From an uncultured Ruminococcus sp. (lineage in GTDB: Bacteria > Bacillota > Clostridia > Oscillospirales > Ruminococcaceae), in assembly GCA_947177345.1 (NCBI GenBank), contig CAMWUB010000097.1, forward strand, positions 1-6,023: 6,023 bases of DNA, in the 5' to 3' direction. The position numbers and the translations under genes are program-made. Under the pieces are notes generated by a model. The model saw only the letters and a program-made list of their open reading frames with translations. It was not told the origin of the DNA and searched no databases. This document shows positions 1-6,018 of this stretch, one piece after another; within the stretch, counting starts at the first letter, position 1; each line of letters opens with the position of its first letter.

Positions 1-1
1 A

Positions 2-511
2 AATTTTATTGATTCCGCACCCGGACATATTTTTCAGTATGACAAAAATTGTCGCCTTCTTTTTATTATAGGAAATATTTCCGAACAGTCAGGCGGTTTT
101 GATAAGCCGTCAGCGATTGAAACGGTGGGAAAAAATATTTATATTCTTAATTCCGGAAAAAATAACGTGACTATTTTTTCAGAAACGCAATTCGGCGAAA
201 AAGTTCATGAAGCAGTTGATTTATATAACTCCGGATATTATGCCGAAACTCTCGATTTATGGCTTGAAATCCTTAAATATGATGCAAATTATCCGTATGC
301 TTATAAAGGTCTTGCTTATGCGTTTTTAAGAAACGGTGAATATAAAAATTCAATGAAATACGCAAAACTTGACGGCGATTCAGAATTATATGACAAGGCT
401 TTTCGGGAATACCGGCGAATCTTTCTGAAAGAAAATTCCGGAAAATTTGCAGTAATAATATTATTGATTTCCGGAATCATCATAATTAAAAAACGAGGTG
501 GAAATAATTGA
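2..511 (+). CDS. NHL beta-propeller / TPR protein with C-terminal membrane anchor, 3' part only
   Basis: The reading frame is open from base 2 with no stop, so this is the last 169 codons of a longer gene. A GTG at 125 could start a 128-residue product, but the conserved propeller sequence runs on upstream of it, so I reject it as the true start. Visible residues 1-60 look like the final NHL blade: PGHIFQYD, LLFIIG, a GG-F-KP turn, then NIYILNSGKNNVTIF. Residues about 69-136 form TPR-like helices (HEAVDLYNSGYYAETLDLW, then a second helix pair with AYKGLAYAFLRNGEY). Residues about 149-162 are a short hydrophobic segment followed by KKRGGNN. By the positive-inside rule the tail is cytoplasmic and the propeller and TPR part lies outside the cell. 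From memory, proteins of this kind precede YIP1 and DUF5696 genes in Firmicute sugar-transporter loci. The ligand is unknown. A role as a surface scaffold or sensor for the transporter is inference. Confidence 0.8.
   Translation, partial: NFIDSAPGHIFQYDKNCRLLFIIGNISEQSGGFDKPSAIETVGKNIYILNSGKNNVTIFSETQFGEKVHEAVDLYNSGYYAETLDLWLEILKYDANYPYAYKGLAYAFLRNGEYKNSMKYAKLDGDSELYDKAFREYRRIFLKENSGKFAVIILLISGIIIIKKRGGNN
495..501 (+). promoter_or_regulatory. Ribosome binding site deciding the TTG start of the YIP1 gene
   Basis: GAGGTGG lies six bases before the TTG at 508. It sits inside the end of the preceding gene, whose TGA (509-511) overlaps the TTG. It supports 508 as the start. Later ATG codons would remove the conserved N-terminal part of the YIP1 protein. 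Confidence 0.7.
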
Positions 512-1137
512 AAAATTTCACACAGATTCAGTGGCTGAAATATGTGGTCACGAATATTCCGGACGGTTTCGAGGATATGCACTGGAAAAAATCAGGTTCG
601 CTGAAAATTTCATTCATAATTCTGACTTTGTTTTTTTTCGGAATCATTGTAAAAGACAGATTATATAGTTTCCAGTTTTCAGCGGATTATGAAAAAATAT
701 TCAATATAATTCCGTATATCATGAAAAGTCTGTTTCTTTTTACGGCGTGGACAGTAGGGAACTGGTCAGTATGTACCCTCCTCGACGGCGAGGGTACTAT
801 AAAAAATATTTTCATATACAGTGCATATGCTATTTTTCCTTATGTAGTACAGATATATATAAATCTGATTTTTTCTTATATTCTCGTCAGGGACGAATAT
901 ATTTTCATGCAATTGACGGAAATAATCGGGACAGTATGGAGTATTATTCTGATATTTTCGGCAGTAAAAGCAGTCCACCAGTATACGCTGAAAAAAACAT
1001 TTACAGCAGTAATTTTAACATTAGTCATGATGCTGATAATGTTTGTAATTCTGATACTTTTCATGTTATTGATACAACAGATTCTGATATTTATTTCAGA
1101 AATTTTCACGGAAATAATTTACAGATTAAGGGTTTAA
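508..1137 (+). CDS. YIP1-family integral membrane protein
   Basis: This 209-residue protein starts at TTG 508. It opens with a short N-terminal segment (WLKYVVTNIPDGFEDMHWKKSGS) and then about five hydrophobic segments, near residues 32-48, 68-86, 102-127, 133-155 and 165-200. The signature WTVGNWSVCTLLDGEGT at 81-97, followed by a helix with YAIFPYV (107-113), is the hallmark of the Yip1 domain family. Yip1 proteins in eukaryotes act in membrane trafficking, but the bacterial members have no settled function. The gene overlaps the propeller/TPR gene upstream and ends three bases before the DUF5696 gene, so all three are probably made together. I infer that it is a membrane partner of the transporter or of the anchored envelope proteins. 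An 8-base inverted repeat lies in the DNA encoding the signature. Confidence 0.82.
   Translation: MKNFTQIQWLKYVVTNIPDGFEDMHWKKSGSLKISFIILTLFFFGIIVKDRLYSFQFSADYEKIFNIIPYIMKSLFLFTAWTVGNWSVCTLLDGEGTIKNIFIYSAYAIFPYVVQIYINLIFSYILVRDEYIFMQLTEIIGTVWSIILIFSAVKAVHQYTLKKTFTAVILTLVMMLIMFVILILFMLLIQQILIFISEIFTEIIYRLRV
773..797 (+). repeat. Inverted repeat inside the YIP1 gene
   Basis: GTACCCTC (773-780) is perfectly complementary to GAGGGTAC (790-797) across a 9-base loop. It is much more GC-rich than its surroundings. It falls on the codons for the conserved CTLLDGEGT motif, so protein constraint may explain part of it. In RNA it would be a stable hairpin. No T-run follows, so it is not a terminator. 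Confidence 0.55.
1128..1132 (+). promoter_or_regulatory. Ribosome binding site of the DUF5696 gene
   Basis: AAGGG lies eight bases before the ATG at 1141, within the last codons of the YIP1 gene. It is of moderate strength and consistent with translation coupled to the preceding gene. Confidence 0.5.
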
Positions 1138-1140
1138 ATT

Positions 1141-3252
1141 ATGTATAAAATAAAAATATTTTTTATAATTATACTTTCATTTTTTTCTATGACTTTTTCA
1201 GAAGTTCATAAAAAATTTACAAATGTTCCTGATTACGTACCACCAAAATTTTCATATAATCCGGAAATCCGTACAGCTACAGAAAACGAAAATTACAGAC
1301 TTCTTGTTTACGATAAAACAGCTATTTTCGGCTTACAGGACAGGAAAACCGGTTATATATGGTGGTCATCACCGCCAGAGGATTTAAACAACGATATTAA
1401 ACCGGTAGTCGCCGAAAGTTTAAAATCTTCCGTTATTCTGAAATATGGTGAACTTAAAAAACATACTGAAAATCATTATCTTCGTTCAGGAAGTCCGGAC
1501 TGTGAAACCGGTGTTACAGATATTCCTGACGGAATAAGAATCGACTATAATTCAGAAAATTTTCATTTTTATGTTGATTATATTCTTGAAAAAAACTATC
1601 TTAAAGCTGTCTTCGATACTTCCGGACTGGTGGAAAAAAATAATTATGAAATCGCAACGGAAATTACAGTTTCCGGAAACTTCGGAGCATCTGACGATAC
1701 CGAAAACGGTTACTTTATAGTTCCGGACGGTTGTGGTACACTGATAAATTTCAATAACGGAAAAATTGATTCCGCACCATATAAGCAGAAAATTTACGGT
1801 GAAAATCTTACAGCAGTTCCGGAAAAAATTTCAGTTACTGAGCAGGCATATTTACCGATATATAGCATAGTCCGTGAAAATAATGCACTGTTGGCGATAG
1901 CCTCGCAAGGTGATGCCGACGCTTATATTTCAGCGAATGTTTCCGGACAATCCGGTAGTAATTATAATACTTGTAATTTCACGTTCATATTGCGGAATAC
2001 CGATAATTATTATATGTCCGATAATACGGAAAAATTTACTGTTTTTGAAAATGGTGCTATAGATTCAGGAAATATTGAAATAATTTATTATCCGATTGTT
2101 AAAGAAAATATAAATTATACAGATGTTGCGGAATGTTATCGTAATTATCTGATTAATGAATGTAATCTGAACCGGTCTGTAACTGAAAATTACTCTCCAT
2201 TGTATCTTAAATTCTATGGTGGTACGGAAAAGAAAAAATCATTTTTCGGTATACCGTTAATACGGAAACAGAAAATAACTTCATTTAGTAATATACTTGA
2301 AATACTAGGAAAGCTGGGTGATATTGAAGATATAGTAATTTCATGCGAAAATTTTACGGATTCCGGAATAGAAAATAAAATTGATACTGATTTCAAACCA
2401 GCCCGAATTACAGGCGGAAAAAAATATTTCAGAAAATTTATGGATTTCATTGAAAAAAATAATTTTGAATTTTATCCGGTTTCAGATATTGATTATTTTT
2501 CCGGAAACGGTTTCAGTATTTTTTCCGGAACTATAAGAATTTCCGGAGTATATACGGAAATTCCGTACTATAATTCGGCGTTCAGTACTCCGGATAATTC
2601 ACGCAGGAAAAAATATCTGTTATCTCCGGAATATTTCAGTAAAATGGATAATTTTTCCGGAAAAATAACATCTTCACTGTATGGCGATTACGGAAAAAAT
2701 AAAATAACACGTTTTCGTACTATGGAAATTATAAAGGAAAACATTTCAGATAAGAATGTTTTCGCCGACGGTGCAAATGCCTATATATTGCCGTATGCAA
2801 GCCATGTAATAAATATACCGGTTCATTCAAGTGGATTCGATATATCAGATATGGACGTTCCGTTTTATCAGATTGTACTTCACGGAATTATTCCGTATAC
2901 GTCGACGGCGGTTAATGCAAGTGCAGATATTTCAGATATGCTGTTGATGTCGGCAGTTACCGGAAGCAGTTTGTATTATGACTTGATAAAATCCGCTGAG
3001 GAAATAAGAAATACTGAATTTGATTATCTGTTTTATGCCGATTCTTCATACTGGACTGAAACTATTTCTGAACAGTATAATATTATTTCGTCCATACTGA
3101 AAGCTGTAAGCGATTCCACAATTACCGGATATATCGTTGAAAATTCCGGTCAGAACATAACTACAACCTTTTCAGACGGTAATGTAATAAAAGCTGATTT
3201 TGCCGAAAAAACCATAAAATTTAATAATAAAATAATCTATACGGGGGAGTAA
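1141..3252 (+). CDS. Secreted DUF5696-family protein of a sugar ABC transporter locus
   Basis: This is a 703-residue protein. Residues 1-20 form a signal peptide: a lysine-containing N-terminus, a hydrophobic core, then T-F-S before E21 as a plausible signal peptidase I site. There is no lipobox cysteine and no later membrane segment, so it is probably released or held by partners. Residues about 50-315 look like a beta-sandwich region with NYRLLVYDKTAIFGLQDRKTG, PDGCGTLINFNNG (195-207), KIYG (217-220) and IASQGDADAYI (253-263). Next come DVAECYRNYLI (328-338) and a region reminiscent of an alpha/beta barrel: FYGG (358-361), FFGIPL (368-373), ARITGGKKYF (421-430), and the strongly family-like VPFYQIVLHGIIPYT (573-587). 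I recognise this pattern as DUF5696, typically encoded beside carbohydrate ABC permeases. Its biochemical activity is not established. Glycan binding or a glycosidase-like role is inference from architecture and context. Its TAA directly abuts the next ATG. Confidence 0.85.
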   Translation: MYKIKIFFIIILSFFSMTFSEVHKKFTNVPDYVPPKFSYNPEIRTATENENYRLLVYDKTAIFGLQDRKTGYIWWSSPPEDLNNDIKPVVAESLKSSVILKYGELKKHTENHYLRSGSPDCETGVTDIPDGIRIDYNSENFHFYVDYILEKNYLKAVFDTSGLVEKNNYEIATEITVSGNFGASDDTENGYFIVPDGCGTLINFNNGKIDSAPYKQKIYGENLTAVPEKISVTEQAYLPIYSIVRENNALLAIASQGDADAYISANVSGQSGSNYNTCNFTFILRNTDNYYMSDNTEKFTVFENGAIDSGNIEIIYYPIVKENINYTDVAECYRNYLINECNLNRSVTENYSPLYLKFYGGTEKKKSFFGIPLIRKQKITSFSNILEILGKLGDIEDIVISCENFTDSGIENKIDTDFKPARITGGKKYFRKFMDFIEKNNFEFYPVSDIDYFSGNGFSIFSGTIRISGVYTEIPYYNSAFSTPDNSRRKKYLLSPEYFSKMDNFSGKITSSLYGDYGKNKITRFRTMEIIKENISDKNVFADGANAYILPYASHVINIPVHSSGFDISDMDVPFYQIVLHGIIPYTSTAVNASADISDMLLMSAVTGSSLYYDLIKSAEEIRNTEFDYLFYADSSYWTETISEQYNIISSILKAVSDSTITGYIVENSGQNITTTFSDGNVIKADFAEKTIKFNNKIIYTGE
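3243..3249 (+). promoter_or_regulatory. Ribosome binding site of the first permease, tightly spaced
   Basis: GGGGGAG ends only three bases before the ATG at 3253, and those three bases are the TAA of the DUF5696 gene. The spacing is shorter than usual. It suggests that terminating ribosomes re-initiate on the spot, coupling the two genes. Confidence 0.6.
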
Positions 3253-4128
3253 ATGATAAATAAAAGAAAAATTAAGTATTCCGTCAGAAAGTCGCTTTAT
3301 GGCTACGGTTTTATATTATTATGGTTTTCAGGGACCGTAATATTTTTTCTGATACCGCTTGTTAAATCGTTGATTTATTCATTCAGTGAAGTCAGTATAG
3401 ATTCCGGAAAAACTGTTGTAAAATATATCGGATTTGAAAAATATATGAAAGTCCTTACAGAAGACGAAAAATATACAGAATATCTCACAGATATGATTAT
3501 TGAAACTCTCTGGAAAACTCCGGTTATAATAATATTTTCGTTATTTACCGCCATGATACTCAATCAGAAGTTCAAAGGCAGAACTTTCGCACGGGCTGTA
3601 TTTTTTTTACCGGTAATAATAGTCACCGGCACGGCATACAGAATTATTTCCGGAAATAATGATGTTTCAGATTTTTCAACTGTTTTCACAACTGATTTTA
3701 CAGGTGATTTCCTTGAATTTATGGGATTTTACGGAGCAGGCGACAAAATTAATGATTTTGTTTCAGCGATTGCGGATAATATTTATGGTATAGTTTGGAA
3801 CAGTGGTATACAGATATTATTATTTCTGTCGGCATTGCAGAATATTCCGGCATCAGTACGTGAAGCATCATTAATAGACGGTGCAACAACATGGGAATTT
3901 TTCTGGAAAATAACAGTACCTTATATAAAACCGTTTATTGTCGCAAATATAGTATTCACAATAATTGATACTTTCACCAATCCACTTAATAAAGTCATGG
4001 AGAGGGTCTCAGTTATGCGTAATCAATGGGCATTCGGTGAGGCTTCCGCTATGGCGTGGATTTACTTTATAATAATTATGTCCGTAACTGCATTGACTGT
4101 TATCTTGTCAAATAAAAGAAGTGATTGA
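3253..4128 (+). CDS. Sugar ABC transporter permease, MalF/UgpA type
   Basis: This 291-residue inner-membrane protein is one half of a carbohydrate importer channel. Hydrophobic helices lie near residues 18-42, 84-104, 112-132, 176-195, 226-241 and 265-286. Motifs seen include LNQKFKGRTFARAVFFLPVII (103-123), where the family typically has GR-x-F-R-A-x-FFLP. The cytoplasmic EAA loop is SVREASLIDGATTWEFFWKI with VP after it; E204, A205, G210 and P223 match the EAA---G---------I-LP consensus that docks the ATPase. The FTNPLN and SAMAWIYF segments near the C-terminus resemble permeases from DUF5696 loci. Length is normal. The start is fixed by the stop codon directly before the ATG. The gene is followed by the MalG-type partner after one base. 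The substrate cannot be told from sequence; an oligosaccharide is likely from the family. Confidence 0.93.
   Translation: MINKRKIKYSVRKSLYGYGFILLWFSGTVIFFLIPLVKSLIYSFSEVSIDSGKTVVKYIGFEKYMKVLTEDEKYTEYLTDMIIETLWKTPVIIIFSLFTAMILNQKFKGRTFARAVFFLPVIIVTGTAYRIISGNNDVSDFSTVFTTDFTGDFLEFMGFYGAGDKINDFVSAIADNIYGIVWNSGIQILLFLSALQNIPASVREASLIDGATTWEFFWKITVPYIKPFIVANIVFTIIDTFTNPLNKVMERVSVMRNQWAFGEASAMAWIYFIIIMSVTALTVILSNKRSD
4117..4123 (+). promoter_or_regulatory. Ribosome binding site deciding the ATG start of the second permease
   Basis: AGAAGTG lies six bases before ATG 4130. An in-frame GTG at 4121 would start the protein three residues earlier, but it lies within this site and has no clear purine-rich stretch at the right distance of its own. 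ATG 4130 is therefore preferred. Confidence 0.6.
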
Positions 4129-4129
4129 T

Positions 4130-5029
4130 ATGTATAAATTAAGAAAATATATATGGAATTTTTTCCGGACAGTGATTCTTATATGTACTGAATTTATAAT
4201 AATGTATCCGATAATATATATGATTAGCTGTGCATTCCGTGACAGTGCCGATATGAATGACCCGTCTGTGATATGGATTCCGAAACATTTTACACTCAAT
4301 GTCATAAGAGATACCATAAAAGCTATGGATTTCGGAAATACCCTGAAAAATACATTGATTCTTAATACCGGCTGTGCAATAGTACAGGTTCTTTCGTGTT
4401 CCGTGACCGGTTATGGCTTTGCAAGATTCGATTTCAGAGGGAAAAATTTTCTGTTTGGTATAGTCATAATGATGATATTAGTTCCGCCACAGGTTATATC
4501 GTTACCGTTGTATACACAGTTTATGAACTTCGGTATAGGAAATTTAAGAATAAATTTAATTGATAATATGTTGACTATGTATCTTCCGGCGATGTCCGCA
4601 AATGGTCTGAAATCAGGTCTCATGATTCTTATTTTCAGACAGTTTTTCAGAGGATTACCGAAAGAGCTTGAGGAATCCGCATATATAGACGGCTGTTCAC
4701 CTCTGAAAACTTTTATATTAGTCATAATGCCTAATGCTTTACCGGCTGTACTGACCGTTTTTCTGTTATCAGTAGTGATATACTGGAATGATTTCTACAC
4801 AAGTTCAGCATTTTTCAGGAATACTAAAACACTCGGAATTGTTCTCGAAAATCTCGACAGTGAGCTTCAGATGCGTTTATTCGGAGAATCCGTACAATTA
4901 AGTCAGCGTGAAAAGATTGTCTGGCAGGAAGCCGGTTGTCTGCTTGTATTGTCGCCGTTATTGATTATGTACGTATTTTTACAGAAACATTTCACTGAGG
5001 GTATAGAAAGCTCCGGACTTATTATATGA
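4130..5029 (+). CDS. Sugar ABC transporter permease, MalG/UgpE type
   Basis: This 299-residue partner of the preceding permease has a first helix at about residues 14-34 and then a periplasm-side-like segment with IWIPKHFTLN (48-57), matching the family pattern W-x-P-x-x-x-T-x-x-N. YGFARFDFRGKNFLFGIVIM follows, with the typical YxFAR, then VPPQVISLPLY (118-128). The EAA loop is LPKELEESAYIDGCSPLKTF with E182, A184 and G188 plus a following P. The C-terminal helix is followed by LQKHFTEGIESSGLII, the usual end of complete MalG-type proteins, so the gene is intact. Start choice is ATG 4130, one base after the upstream stop at 4126-4128; GTG 4121 is the alternative and would overlap the upstream gene. 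Together with the upstream permease it should form the heterodimeric channel. No ATPase gene follows. Confidence 0.93.
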   Translation: MYKLRKYIWNFFRTVILICTEFIIMYPIIYMISCAFRDSADMNDPSVIWIPKHFTLNVIRDTIKAMDFGNTLKNTLILNTGCAIVQVLSCSVTGYGFARFDFRGKNFLFGIVIMMILVPPQVISLPLYTQFMNFGIGNLRINLIDNMLTMYLPAMSANGLKSGLMILIFRQFFRGLPKELEESAYIDGCSPLKTFILVIMPNALPAVLTVFLLSVVIYWNDFYTSSAFFRNTKTLGIVLENLDSELQMRLFGESVQLSQREKIVWQEAGCLLVLSPLLIMYVFLQKHFTEGIESSGLII

Positions 5030-5033
5030 CGTT

Positions 5034-5059
5034 TGTTACAGTTTTGTAATATGTTTTTT
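5034..5059 (+). terminator. Possible weak intrinsic terminator after the transporter operon
   Basis: TGTTACA (5034-5040) pairs with TGTAATA (5045-5051) through a GTTT loop, with one G-T wobble. It is followed by TG and six Ts (5054-5059). The stem is AT-rich and the T-run is offset by two bases, so termination would be inefficient at best. Its position five bases after the last operon stop is right for an operon end. Confidence 0.35.
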
Positions 5060-5115
5060 GTGCATATTGTATAATAAAATCTTTGAATTTACCGAAAAAG
5101 TTTCTGAAAAATCCA

Positions 5116-5144
5116 TTTACTTTAGTTTCCATTCGTGGTATAAT
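5116..5144 (+). promoter_or_regulatory. Sigma-A type promoter with extended -10 for the lipoprotein gene
   Basis: The -35 element is TTTACT (5116-5121, four of six matches to TTGACA). After a 17-base spacer comes a perfect TATAAT (5139-5144), preceded by TG one base earlier (5136-5137), an extended -10. Transcription should start near 5151, giving a leader of about 39 bases. This separates the lipoprotein gene from the transporter operon. Confidence 0.75.
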
Positions 5145-5177
5145 ATATAACATACAAGAAATCTCCATTTATATTCC

Positions 5178-5183
5178 GGAGGG
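5178..5183 (+). promoter_or_regulatory. Ribosome binding site of the lipoprotein gene, possibly paired in a hairpin
   Basis: GGAGGG lies six bases before ATG 5190, which is optimal. The leader also contains TCTCC at 5162-5166, which can pair with GGAGG at 5178-5182 (four Watson-Crick pairs plus one wobble) over an 11-base loop. That pairing would hide the site. The stem is short, so any effect is uncertain. Confidence 0.7.
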
Positions 5184-5189
5184 ATATAT

Positions 5190-5963
5190 ATGAAAAAATC
5201 AATCATTCTGTTTGTAATGATTTTAAGTATGGTATGTATTTCATGCAGACAAAACAGTAAAGCAGAAAAAATTTCACAGTTTGTCGGAAAGTGGCAGGGT
5301 CTGAAGATTGTCGTCGACAGTGAAGAATGTGAAGCACTTTCTGATATTCCTTTGAATGCCTTATATCAGATTGAACTTTGTGAAGACGGTTCTGTAATAT
5401 TCAGTGAAACTTCCGGAGAACTTATTGATAATGATGTTACATGGAACTGGCGTGAAATTTCAGACAATACAGAAATTGAACTTTACAACAGTGATGATGA
5501 TACTGATGTTTGTACGCTTGACAGCGACGGGCTTTTATGTTTTTCGGAAGAGGATATAATAATTTATCTTGAAAAAGTCAGTGAGTTTGCACCGTATGTT
5601 GAAATTCCGGAAGAAACTACAGAAAATGCTACCCATGAATATACAGATTCTGACCCCACCGCTTTTATCGGCGAATGGCAAAGTATTAAAATTTCTGTCC
5701 GGAATAAAAAACAGTATCTGATTACTGATTATTCATTGGAAGATATTTTCCGGCTTACAATAAACAGTGACAATACAGCAGTTGTTTCCGGAGCTGAAAT
5801 AAGCGGTTCTGAAAATCCTGTAAATTATACATGGGGAATGGTAAGCGATACTGAAATAGAACTTTTCAGCGATAACGGAAGTATTATTTTACTTTCACTT
5901 GACAATAAGGGATTACTTGTATATAATAATTCTGATATGACTGTATCTTTGCAGAAAATATAA
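5190..5963 (+). CDS. Probable lipoprotein with two tandem lipocalin-like domains
   Basis: This is a 257-residue protein. Residues 1-18 are a signal peptide (MKK, then a hydrophobic core) ending in C-I-S before C19. That is a lipobox with an unusual cysteine at -3, so lipid attachment is likely but not certain. Two copies of one domain follow, residues 31-130 and 159-257. They align almost without gaps: FVGKWQ with FIGEWQ, YQIELCEDGSVIFS with FRLTINSDNTAVVS, W87 with W215, ISDNTEIELYN with VSDTEIELFS, and LDSDGLLCF...YLEKV with LDNKGLLVY...SLQKI. The pattern (G-x-W start, D-G turn, TW, T-x-I-x-L, closing L-x-K) is that of small lipocalin-like beta-barrel domains in Firmicute lipoproteins. An acidic, Thr-rich linker (131-158) joins them. 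Domain 1 has four cysteines (47, 64, 108, 117) and domain 2 has none. Ligand and role are unknown. It has its own promoter and is probably not part of the transporter. Confidence 0.82.
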   Translation: MKKSIILFVMILSMVCISCRQNSKAEKISQFVGKWQGLKIVVDSEECEALSDIPLNALYQIELCEDGSVIFSETSGELIDNDVTWNWREISDNTEIELYNSDDDTDVCTLDSDGLLCFSEEDIIIYLEKVSEFAPYVEIPEETTENATHEYTDSDPTAFIGEWQSIKISVRNKKQYLITDYSLEDIFRLTINSDNTAVVSGAEISGSENPVNYTWGMVSDTEIELFSDNGSIILLSLDNKGLLVYNNSDMTVSLQKI

Positions 5964-5975
5964 AAATACAGTTTC

Positions 5976-5989
5976 CGGTATTAATACCG
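5976..5989. repeat. Perfect 14-base palindrome after the lipoprotein gene
   Basis: CGGTATTAATACCG is fully self-complementary and lies 12 bases after the lipoprotein stop. As RNA it would be a 5-base-pair stem with a TTAA loop and no T-run after it, so a terminator is unlikely. It could be a dimeric repressor site for the next gene or a small mRNA 3'-end hairpin; nothing in the window decides between them. Confidence 0.5.
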
Positions 5990-6012
5990 ATACTATATAA
6001 AATATAAATAAA

Positions 6013-6018
6013 AAGGAG
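6013..6018 (+). promoter_or_regulatory. Ribosome binding site of a gene starting just beyond the window
   Basis: AAGGAG near the right edge is followed by five bases to the window end, so a start codon is expected at or just after base 6024. The 60 bases from the lipoprotein stop to the edge show no convincing -35/-10 pair. The next gene may therefore be co-transcribed with the lipoprotein gene. Confidence 0.6.

Noticed and set aside
125..511. GTG at 125 as the start of a 128-residue gene
   Set aside because: The frame is open to base 2 and encodes propeller sequence continuous with the part after 125, so the start lies upstream of the window.
316..582. 88-codon open frame on the - strand, plus similar ones at 766-978, 876-1109, 2214-2450, 3375-3563, 4108-4317 and 4411-4725
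   Set aside because: All are antisense to well-supported genes, their products resemble no family, and they are expected by chance in compact genes of this composition.
631..638. Runs of eight Ts at 631-638 and 3601-3608 as phase-variable tracts
   Set aside because: Both encode Phe in membrane segments of an AT-rich genome, and both frames are intact. Runs of this length are expected, and nothing else suggests switching.
747..1148. 133-codon open frame on the + strand inside the YIP1 gene
   Set aside because: It lies in another frame of a convincing YIP1 gene. Its product shows no domain pattern, and it has no ribosome binding site of note.
4121..4129. GTG at 4121 as the start of the second permease
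   Set aside because: The purine-rich site at 4117-4123 is correctly spaced for ATG 4130 and would be overlapped by a GTG start; the three extra residues match nothing in the family.
5070..5075. A second TATAAT upstream of the lipoprotein gene
   Set aside because: No reasonable -35 lies 16-18 bases upstream; the nearest candidate, TTGTAA at 5044-5049, is 20 bases away. The promoter at 5116-5144 is clearly better.
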